Shown: in pieces, positions 58,201 to 64,000 of the stretch | Layout of the letters: each line of letters opens with the position of its first letter | Position numbering within the stretch: the first letter of the stretch is position 1 | NCBI GenBank assembly: GCA_964573995.1 | Contig: CAZNLH010000010.1 | Coordinates: forward strand, 16,203-80,202 | Source of the DNA: CAZNLH01 sp964573995 | GTDB taxonomy: Bacteria > Gemmatimonadota > CAZMKB01 > CAZNLH01 | Direction of reading: 5' to 3' | DNA length: 64,000 nucleotides | Position numbers and translations under genes: made by a program | Notes under the pieces: model-generated | Seen by the model: only the letters and a program-made list of their open reading frames with translations | Database searches by the model: none | What the model was told of the DNA's origin: nothing

Positions 58201-59367
58201 GAGCGAGTCCAACTTCGAGGCGGTCACGAACACATCGATCTTCTTTGCATATTTCTTCTCCTGGATGGCCTCAACAAGTTCCGGAGTAATCAATTCTCCG
58301 ATCTCGGCGATCACCTCTCCAGTCTTTGGATCGACTATGTCCTGCGCCAATACCTTGCGGGAGTGCCGTACCCTGATCTTGTCTTCTGCCTCCTCCTTGA
58401 GTTGCTTTATCTGAACAGTCTCCTTCTGGCAGAACTCATTGAGTATGTCCTCGTCACGTGAATATTTGAATGCATCGAATACCTTGATATCACCCTTGGT
58501 GTTTCTATTCGACAGTCCCTTCACGACCTCACTGGAGATAAGTTCTCCAGCCTTGAAGACCACCTCTCCGCTCAGGGGATCGACTATATCCTCACCCAGG
58601 GCCATTCCTGACAACCCTTGTTTCCCCCATACGCTCTTGGCCTCCGCCTCGAGTTGTTCGACGCCAACCTTCTTCATCCTCCCCTTGAAATCATCCAGGT
58701 TGTCCTCCTCGGGATCGAAACGGAACGTTCTTATGAGCGCTGTTACCGGGAATTTCTTCTTCTTGTCGATATGAACATAGATGATATCATTGATATCTAT
58801 GGAAAACTCCACCCACGAGCCCCTGAACGGGATCACACGGGCCGAATACAACTTCTGGCCGTTTGGGTGAATGGACTCCCCGAAGACCACTCCCGGTGAA
58901 CGATGGAGTTGGGTGACTATTACGCGCTCGGCACCGTTGATAATGAACGTCCCGACCTTGGTCAATATGGGCAACTCCCCGAGGAAGACCTCCTTCTCGA
59001 GGATGTCCTTCACCTGCTTTATCCCCCCCACTGACTCCTTGATGACAAGGCGCAGGAGGGCCTTGAGAGAAGCGGAATACGTCATATCCTTGTCCTGGCA
59101 TTCCTCTATGGAATACTTCGGCTCACTCAGCCTGTACTCTACGAATTCGAGCGAATAATTTTCATTTACGTCCGAGATCGGAAAAATATCGTTGAACACG
59201 GCCTGCAGGCCTATGTTCTCCCGTTTCTCAGGAGGAACGTCTTTCTGAAGAAATTTCTCGTAAGAGGCGACCTGGACCTCCAAGAGATGGGGATATTCCA
59301 CGGGCTTAGTCGGCTTGGCAAACGATATCTTTTTTGAGTTTTTCTTTACTATCAAGGCTTCACCCAC
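55273..59367 (-). CDS. rpoB: RNA polymerase subunit beta
   Basis: Beta is the other half of the claw and holds the rifampicin pocket. The 1364-residue protein has [39 protein letters not shown]-type Rif cluster I in recognisable pieces, [32 protein letters not shown] and the [18 protein letters not shown] end. The lobe contains a lineage-type insertion with two related barrel motifs ([17 protein letters not shown] and [17 protein letters not shown]). At the E. coli Pro564 position the sequence is DVHFSHYGR, so Phe replaces Pro. It follows rplL by 89 bases. Confidence 0.97.
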   Translation of the reverse strand: [1364 protein letters not shown]

Positions 59368-59456
59368 CTCTGTATGATCTTTACCGATAACTCATACTCG
59401 GCCGTTCAGGGGACAACCCAACAAGTTGACCCGTGGAGAACGGGACACTTCTCAAA

Positions 59457-59873
59457 CTACTTCAGTTCAACCGATGCTCCAACCTCTTCAAGTTTCCCCT
59501 TGATCATCTCCGCTTCCTCCTTGGTCACACCTTCCTTGACAGGGTTCGGCGCGCCGTCGACCAGCCCTTTGGCCTCCTTGAGACCCAGGTTCGTCAATTC
59601 CCTTACTACCTTAATCACCTGAATCTTCTTCTCGCCTACGGCGCTCAGGATGACATCGAACTCTGTCTTTTCCTCCTCCGCCGGCACGGCCGCACCCCCC
59701 CCAGCCGCCATACCTGCAACGGTCTGGACCACAGGGGCGGAAGCAGAGATCCCGAATTTCTCTTCCATATCCTTCACCAATTCTGACAACTCAAGGACGG
59801 TCATTTGCTCAATCGTCTCAAGGACCACCTCCTTGCCCGTCTTCTTTTCCGTTTTTTTCTTCGTTGTAGCCAT
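59457..59873 (-). CDS. rplL: 50S ribosomal protein L7/L12
   Basis: L7/L12 (bL12) forms the flexible stalk that recruits translational GTPases. The 138-residue protein has a Lys-rich N-terminal extension (TTKKKTEKKTGK), the dimerisation domain MTVLELSELVKDMEEKFGIS, an Ala/Gly hinge, and the C-terminal domain EKTEFDVILSAVGEKKIQVIKVVRELTNLGLKEAKGLVD-type core, partly quoted here as KTEFDVILSAVGEKKIQVIK. ATG 59873 has AAGGAGGT eight bases upstream. Confidence 0.97.
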   Translation of the reverse strand: MATTKKKTEKKTGKEVVLETIEQMTVLELSELVKDMEEKFGISASAPVVQTVAGMAAGGGAAVPAEEEKTEFDVILSAVGEKKIQVIKVVRELTNLGLKEAKGLVDGAPNPVKEGVTKEEAEMIKGKLEEVGASVELK

Positions 59874-59899
59874 TGAATACAACCTCCTTCAAACCAGAG

Positions 59900-60433
59900 T
59901 TAATCGTCCGATCCCTCTCTTGAGGCCCTCACGGCATCGACTGCCCTTATAAACCGCCTAATCATCTCGGTGGCCAGAAAAGCAAAGCTGTTTACCGGGG
60001 CGATCATACCCCGTGCAACACTGGACAGCAGGACTTCCCTCGGCGGCAATTTCGCGATCCGCGCCAGTTCCTTCTGGTCATATAATCGATCTTCGACCAG
60101 TCCGATCTTTATCGTCGGTTTTTCATGCTCCCTGATGAAATCCGCTATTATTTTCGTTCCTTCGACCACGTCCTCTCCAAGAAAGACAAGAGAATTAGGC
60201 CCGTAAAGATATTCTTCGAGTTGCTCCTTTCCGGAATCCCTGACGGCAAGCCTCGCCAGGGTATTCTTGATGACACGGTACTCAACGGATATATCACGCA
60301 GTTTTTTTCGAAGTACCGTGATATCTTTTACATTCAAACCTGTATGGTCCGCAAGGAGCACCGCGCCAGAGTCGACAATCTTCTGGTGGAGTTCCTGGAT
60401 GATTTCCTTCTTCCTGGCCTGATCAATAGACAT
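59900..60433 (-). CDS. rplJ: 50S ribosomal protein L10
   Basis: L10 (uL10) anchors L7/L12 dimers to the 50S base and in E. coli represses rplJL. The 177-residue protein has the N-terminal domain SGAVLLADHTGLNVKDITVLRKKL and VEYRVIKNTLARLAV, and a C-terminal helix that binds L7/L12. I use ATG 60433, six bases after an AGGTG. A GTG at 60442 overlapping the rplA stop is possible but lacks spacing. It is standard otherwise. Confidence 0.95.
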   Translation of the reverse strand: MSIDQARKKEIIQELHQKIVDSGAVLLADHTGLNVKDITVLRKKLRDISVEYRVIKNTLARLAVRDSGKEQLEEYLYGPNSLVFLGEDVVEGTKIIADFIREHEKPTIKIGLVEDRLYDQKELARIAKLPPREVLLSSVARGMIAPVNSFAFLATEMIRRFIRAVDAVRASREGSDD

Positions 60434-60438
60434 CTCCG

Positions 60439-61146
60439 TCACCTTCCCGCCGTTTGTATCGCCAGTGACGGTTCGATGGGGACCGATGGTCCCATCGTGG
60501 AGGAAAGAGATATGTTCTTCATATATGTCCCTTTCGCTGAACTCGGCCTCGCCCGTATGATCGTCTCGAGGAATGCCAGCAGATTTTCCCTAATCTGATC
60601 CTCGGAAAAAGAGACCTTTCCAAGTGGGGCATGCACGTTCCCAGTCTTGTCCACCCTGAACTCGATCTTACCGGCCTTGACCTCTTTCACCGCCTTTGCG
60701 ACATCAAAAGTTACCGTCCCGGACTTGGGGTTCGGCATCAACCCCCTCGGTCCCAGGATGGGGCCGAGCCGCCCAACCTGAGACATGACATCCGGCGTGG
60801 CAATCACGACATCCATACCTATCCACCCCCCCCTGATCTTGTCCAGGTATTCTTCCAAGCCCACCATATCAGCCCCTGCTTCTTCCGCCTCTTTCCGCTT
60901 CTCCCCCTTTGCGAGGACAAGGACTTTCACTTCCTTACCCGTTCCATGGGGAAGCACCACAGTCCCACGAACGATCTGGTCCGCGTGCCTTGGATCCACA
61001 CCCAGACGGACTGCGATCTCTATCGTTTCATCGAACCCGGCCCTGGCGGTCTCCTTTACCAGGAAAACGGCCTCGTCGATAGTATACCGCCTGTCCCGAT
61101 CGATCTTTGCAAGGTCCTCCCGATATCTTCTACCCCTCCCCGCCAT
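60439..61146 (-). CDS. rplA: 50S ribosomal protein L1
   Basis: L1 (uL1) forms the mobile stalk near the E site and in E. coli represses rplKA. The 235-residue protein has GRGRRYREDLAKIDRDRRYTIDEAV, TVVLPHGTGKEVKVLVLAKG, GRLGPILGPRGLMPNPKSGTV and LAFLETIIRARPSSAKGTYMKNISLSSTMGPS. ATG 61146 is preceded by AAGGAGG and overlaps the end of rplK by 17 bases. Confidence 0.97.
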   Translation of the reverse strand: MAGRGRRYREDLAKIDRDRRYTIDEAVFLVKETARAGFDETIEIAVRLGVDPRHADQIVRGTVVLPHGTGKEVKVLVLAKGEKRKEAEEAGADMVGLEEYLDKIRGGWIGMDVVIATPDVMSQVGRLGPILGPRGLMPNPKSGTVTFDVAKAVKEVKAGKIEFRVDKTGNVHAPLGKVSFSEDQIRENLLAFLETIIRARPSSAKGTYMKNISLSSTMGPSVPIEPSLAIQTAGR

Positions 61147-61579
61147 TTGGCCCTCCTTCAACAACCTCTATGCCCATACTCTTCGCCGTACCCTCAATCA
61201 TGCGCGCGGCTGATTCTATCGATGAAGCATTGAGATCTTCCATCTTGATGCGCGCGATTTCCTGCAGGTCCCTCCAGGTCACCTTCCCTACCTTTTCCCG
61301 GTTGGGTTCCCCAGAGCCCTTCGCAAGCCCCGCGGCCTTTTTCAATAGTACGGCGGCCGGGGGACTCTTCGTAATGAAGGAGAAAGAACGATCGAAATAA
61401 ACGGTGATCTCCACCGGGATAATGGTGCCCATCTGCGACTTTGTCTGTTCATTGAATGCCTTGCAGAACTCCATGATGTTCACGCCATATTGGCCCAGCG
61501 CCGGACCCACCGGAGGGGCGGGATTGGCGCTACCAGCAGGCACCTGTAACTTGACAAAGCCCGTCACTTTCTTGGCCAT
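61130..61579 (-). CDS. rplK: 50S ribosomal protein L11
   Basis: L11 (uL11) is part of the GTPase-associated centre and senses uncharged tRNA with RelA. The 149-residue protein has the N-terminal VKLQVPAGSANPAPPVGPALGQYGVNIMEFCKAFN, quoted in pieces (VPAGSANPAPPVGPALGQ), and the RNA-binding C-terminal domain with FITKSPPAAVLLKKAAG and MEDLNASSIESAARMIEGTAKSMGI. The proline pair that binds thiostrepton (PPVGPALG) is intact. Confidence 0.97.
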   Translation of the reverse strand: MAKKVTGFVKLQVPAGSANPAPPVGPALGQYGVNIMEFCKAFNEQTKSQMGTIIPVEITVYFDRSFSFITKSPPAAVLLKKAAGLAKGSGEPNREKVGKVTWRDLQEIARIKMEDLNASSIESAARMIEGTAKSMGIEVVEGGPNGGEG

Positions 61580-61626
61580 TGAGATAACCTCTCTTCAGAA
61601 ACTCCCCGGACGCTTCCCAAGGTCTC

Positions 61627-62160
61627 CTATAAGTTCTTCAATTGTACGCAATCCAGTTCGACTATGGTCGGGCGACCAAATAAGGTCACGCTGACCTTGA
61701 CCTTCCCCTTCTCCGGAAAAACCTCCTCCACAGTCCCGACAAACCCCGTAAACGGCCCGTCGATTACCTCTATCACGTCACCCGCATGATAGGGCATATC
61801 CGCTACGACAGGGGCGGTTCTCACCTCTTCCATCCTCCCGATCACCCTGTTGATCTCCTTTTCACTCAGGGGGTTTGGCCGTTTCCCCGGCCCCACGAGT
61901 TTCATCACTCCCTGGATGCTGTTGATGAGATTCAGAGATTCATCATCCATTTCCATCTCGACAAGGATGTAGCCCGGGAACAACCTCCTCTTGGACTTTA
62001 CCTTCTTCCCCGCCTTCAGTTCAATCACTTCTTCCGTCGGCACGAGGACCCGGGAGATCTTCGAGTCGCCATCTTTTTCTGTGGTATACCTGTCGATCCT
62101 CGATTTCACCTTGTTTTCATGACCGGAATAAGTCTGAATCGCATACCATCTCAACGCCAT
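61627..62160 (-). CDS. nusG: Transcription elongation factor NusG
   Basis: NusG (Spt5 family) suppresses pausing and couples polymerase to the leading ribosome or Rho. The 177-residue protein has the NGN domain with RWYAIQTYSGHENKVKSRI, KSKRRLFPGYILVEMEMD and GPGKRPNPLSEKEINRVI, and a C-terminal KOW domain with VIEVIDGPFTGFVGTVEEVF. I use ATG 62160, with GGAG seven bases upstream, rather than the TTG one codon earlier. It sits between secE and rplK in the usual order. Confidence 0.96.
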   Translation of the reverse strand: MALRWYAIQTYSGHENKVKSRIDRYTTEKDGDSKISRVLVPTEEVIELKAGKKVKSKRRLFPGYILVEMEMDDESLNLINSIQGVMKLVGPGKRPNPLSEKEINRVIGRMEEVRTAPVVADMPYHAGDVIEVIDGPFTGFVGTVEEVFPEKGKVKVSVTLFGRPTIVELDCVQLKNL

Positions 62161-62177
62161 CAACCGGCTCCTGTCAA

Positions 62178-62378
62178 CTATCCGAGGAAGAGCAAATCCT
62201 CAAGCCTCGAAATTACAAGGTCAACAAGACCGATAAAGAACGCGATAATCAACACGACTATTATAACCACTATTGTCGCTCCCTTCACATCATCGCGACT
62301 CGGCCATGAGACCTTTGCCAATTCAATCCTCACATCTCTCAAGAAACGCGTACTCTTATCAAGCATGGACAACGGCAT
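62178..62378 (-). CDS. secE: Protein translocase subunit SecE
   Basis: SecE clamps SecY in the translocon. The 66-residue protein is the minimal single-helix form: DKSTRFLRDVRIELAKVSWPSRDD, with the conserved amphipathic KVSWPSR, then one hydrophobic helix rich in Ile and Val (about residues 30-55). I choose ATG 62378 because GGAG is nine bases before it; the in-frame ATG at 62396 lies only four bases from the end of tRNA-Trp and has no room for a ribosome-binding site. Confidence 0.95.
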   Translation of the reverse strand: MPLSMLDKSTRFLRDVRIELAKVSWPSRDDVKGATIVVIIVVLIIAFFIGLVDLVISRLEDLLFLG

Positions 62379-62400
62379 GTGGCGCTTTCTCCGCATAGAA

Positions 62401-62477
62401 TGGCAGGCCTGGAGGGATTCGAACCCCCAACATCCGGATTTGGAGTCCGGCGCTCTAGCCGTTGGAGCTACAGGCCT
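62401..62477 (-). tRNA. tRNA-Trp (CCA anticodon), CCA end encoded
   Basis: The minus strand folds into a full cloverleaf. The acceptor arms are AGGCCTG and CAGGCCT with discriminator G, followed by genomic CCA (62401-62403). The anticodon loop is CTCCAAA with anticodon CCA, and the T arm has GGTTCGAATCC. It lies between rpmG and secE, as in the ancestral tufB operon, and its 3' end is about 22 bases from the secE start. Confidence 0.96.
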
Positions 62478-62517
62478 ACCGAGTGTAACAAATCGTTTTC
62501 TTTATCTACTGCCCCGG

Positions 62518-62670
62518 TCACCTTGTCTCTTTGTGTAAGGTATGCCTTCGGCACTTTGGGCAATATTTCTTGAATTCCAACCGATCCGGATGGGCCCTCT
62601 TATTCTTCTCAGTCGTGTAATTCCTGTCCTTGCACTCGGTGCAGGCCAAGATTATTATATCTCTTCCCAT
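62518..62670 (-). CDS. rpmG: 50S ribosomal protein L33
   Basis: L33 (bL33) is a 50-residue 50S protein near the E site. It reads MGRDIIILACTECKDRNY at the start and KYCPKCRRHTLHKETR at the end. Cys10, Cys13, Cys37 and Cys40 form the zinc-ribbon (C+) type. It starts three bases after the tuf stop and is followed by tRNA-Trp, the common tuf-rpmG-secE order. It is too short for routine gene callers but clear by sequence. Confidence 0.97.
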   Translation of the reverse strand: MGRDIIILACTECKDRNYTTEKNKRAHPDRLEFKKYCPKCRRHTLHKETR

Positions 62671-62673
62671 AAA

Positions 62674-63888
62674 TCACTCTATGATTTCGGTAACGACGCC
62701 GGCGCCGACCGTCCTGCCGCCCTCACGGATGGCAAACCTCAACTCCTGCTCCATCGCTATCGGCGTGATCAACTCCACCTCCATCGTCACGTTGTCCCCG
62801 GGCATCACCATCTCACGCCCCTCCGGCAACTTTACACTGCCCGTTACATCCGTCGTACGAAAATAAAACTGCGGCCTGTATCCAGTGAAAAACGGCGTGT
62901 GACGACCACCCTCCTCCTTCTTCAATACGTATACCTCACCCTTGAACTTCGTGTGAGGCGTGATGCTACCAGGCGCCGCTATCACCATACCACGATCCAA
63001 CTCATCCTTACCTACTCCACGCAACAATAAACCCACATTGTCACCAGCCTGACCCTCATCCAATAACTTCCTGAACATCTCCACACCCGTCACTACCGTC
63101 TTACGATTACCCGCACCCAATCCCACCAACTCCACCTCATCACCTACCTTCACTACCCCACGATCTATCCTACCTGTACCTACCGTACCACGACCCGTTA
63201 TCGAAAATATGTCCTCCACAGGCATCAAAAAAGGACGATCTATAACACGCTGAGGCGTCGGTATGTACTCGTCTATCGCCCCCATCAACCTCCATATACT
63301 ACCACACCACTGACAATCCTCCTTACCACACCCACACTCCAATGCCTTCAATGCCGACCCACTCACCACAGGCACCTCATCACCAGGAAACTCATACTTA
63401 CTCAATAACTCACGAACCTCTAACTCCACCAACTCCAATAACTCCGGATCATCCACCTGATCCACCTTGTTTAAATATACCACTATGCTCGGCACATTCA
63501 CCTGACGCGCCAATAATACATGCTCACGAGTCTGAGGCATAGGACCATCCGCAGCACTCACTACCAATATCGCACCATCCATCTGCGCAGCACCAGTGAT
63601 CATGTTCTTTACATAATCCGCATGACCAGGACAATCCACATGAGCATAATGACGAGACTTCGTCTCATACTCCACATGAGATACCTGTATCGTTAAACCA
63701 CGCTCCTTCTCCTCAGGCGCCTTGTCTATCTGATCATAAGGCACCCAATCCGCACTGCCCAACTCACCCCCAGACTTGCTCAATACCAACGTCATCGCAC
63801 TCGTCAACGTACTCTTACCATGATCCACATGCCCAATCGTTCCTACATTCACATGCGGCTTCGTCCGCTCATACCTCTGCTTCGACAT
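62674..63888 (-). CDS. tuf: Elongation factor Tu, tRNA-secE operon copy
   Basis: This second EF-Tu gene encodes the same 404 residues as the copy at 46369-47583 and matches it at the DNA level across the coding region and ribosome-binding site. It has the same G1 (GHVDHGKST), the same four-cysteine cluster and the same TTA/TTG and ATA codon bias that ends 20 codons before the stop. Having one tuf behind fusA and one between tRNA genes and secE is the classic tufA/tufB arrangement. It follows tRNA-Thr by about 42 bases, with AGGAGG before the ATG. Confidence 0.97.
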   Translation of the reverse strand: MSKQRYERTKPHVNVGTIGHVDHGKSTLTSAMTLVLSKSGGELGSADWVPYDQIDKAPEEKERGLTIQVSHVEYETKSRHYAHVDCPGHADYVKNMITGAAQMDGAILVVSAADGPMPQTREHVLLARQVNVPSIVVYLNKVDQVDDPELLELVELEVRELLSKYEFPGDEVPVVSGSALKALECGCGKEDCQWCGSIWRLMGAIDEYIPTPQRVIDRPFLMPVEDIFSITGRGTVGTGRIDRGVVKVGDEVELVGLGAGNRKTVVTGVEMFRKLLDEGQAGDNVGLLLRGVGKDELDRGMVIAAPGSITPHTKFKGEVYVLKKEEGGRHTPFFTGYRPQFYFRTTDVTGSVKLPEGREMVMPGDNVTMEVELITPIAMEQELRFAIREGGRTVGAGVVTEIIE

Positions 63889-63900
63889 CTGCTACCTCCT
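62674..63900 (-). repeat. 1,227-bp direct repeat, tuf copy B
   Basis: This is the partner of 46369-47595, in the same orientation. Identity ends at the first base beyond the stop codon on one side and 12 bases beyond the ATG on the other. The two copies bracket rpmG to fusA, so recombination between them would duplicate or delete about 16.3 kb. Confidence 0.9.
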
Positions 63901-63930
63901 GATATATCGACATAAGCTTTGAAGCTGATG

Positions 63931-64000
<70 letters not shown>

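Overview
The window reads as a chromosomal segment of an uncultured Gram-negative bacterium of the FCB superphylum or a neighbouring candidate phylum. Three things point there: a secreted LVIVD-repeat protein ends in a FlgD-Ig/type IX-sorting-like C-terminus (YPNPFNP, then SGAYIYRV); a FadL/PorV-like barrel and a DNRLRE lipoprotein sit beside secDF; and the translation proteins are bacterial but not proteobacterial in detail (zinc-type S14, L33 and L36, zinc LID in Adk). The phylum cannot be named from this sequence alone. Base composition is moderately GC-rich. Almost all genes lie on the minus strand, so the operons read from high to low coordinates; only the ARPP-1 gene, ispG and mazG are on the plus strand.

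Positions 1-4255 are accessory and decayed. They hold a 5'-truncated LVIVD gene fused to a transposase N-terminus, an IS91-like transposase tail, an intact ARPP-1 gene behind a perfect sigma70 promoter, a YbjQ-family remnant and about 0.8 kb with no recognisable gene. Positions 4256-10750 are a macromolecular-synthesis operon, rpsU-mutS2-dnaG-rpoD. Positions 11039-15656 carry dprA-hrcA-dnaJ-rsmE-HIT, with no grpE or dnaK. Positions 16090-20486 carry an MFS transporter coupled to obgE, then ispG facing tatD. Positions 20491-27371 form an envelope/export group transcribed alr-DUF1844-lipoprotein-barrel-secD-secF-tatD. mazG and a GHL10-type glycoside hydrolase converge at 28.3 kb.

Positions 29483-64000 are one almost unbroken transcription/translation supercluster: tRNA-Thr, tuf, rpmG, tRNA-Trp, secE, nusG, rplKAJL, rpoBC, rpsLG, fusA, tuf, then the complete S10, spc and alpha operons through secY, adk, map, infA, rpmJ, rpoA and rplQ. 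It encodes the ribosome core, RNA polymerase core, elongation factors and the Sec channel.

The strongest anomaly is in the two tuf genes. They are identical over 1,227 bp and use synonymous codons quite unlike every neighbour: by hand count all 31 Leu codons are TTA/TTG and 14 of 20 Ile codons are ATA. The last 20 codons return to the local style, which suggests a mosaic or imported gene copied to both loci. Other oddities are a four-cysteine cluster in EF-Tu, a 27-residue insertion in ribosomal protein S3, candidate leaderless promoters at alr and hrcA, and rpmD starting inside rpsE.
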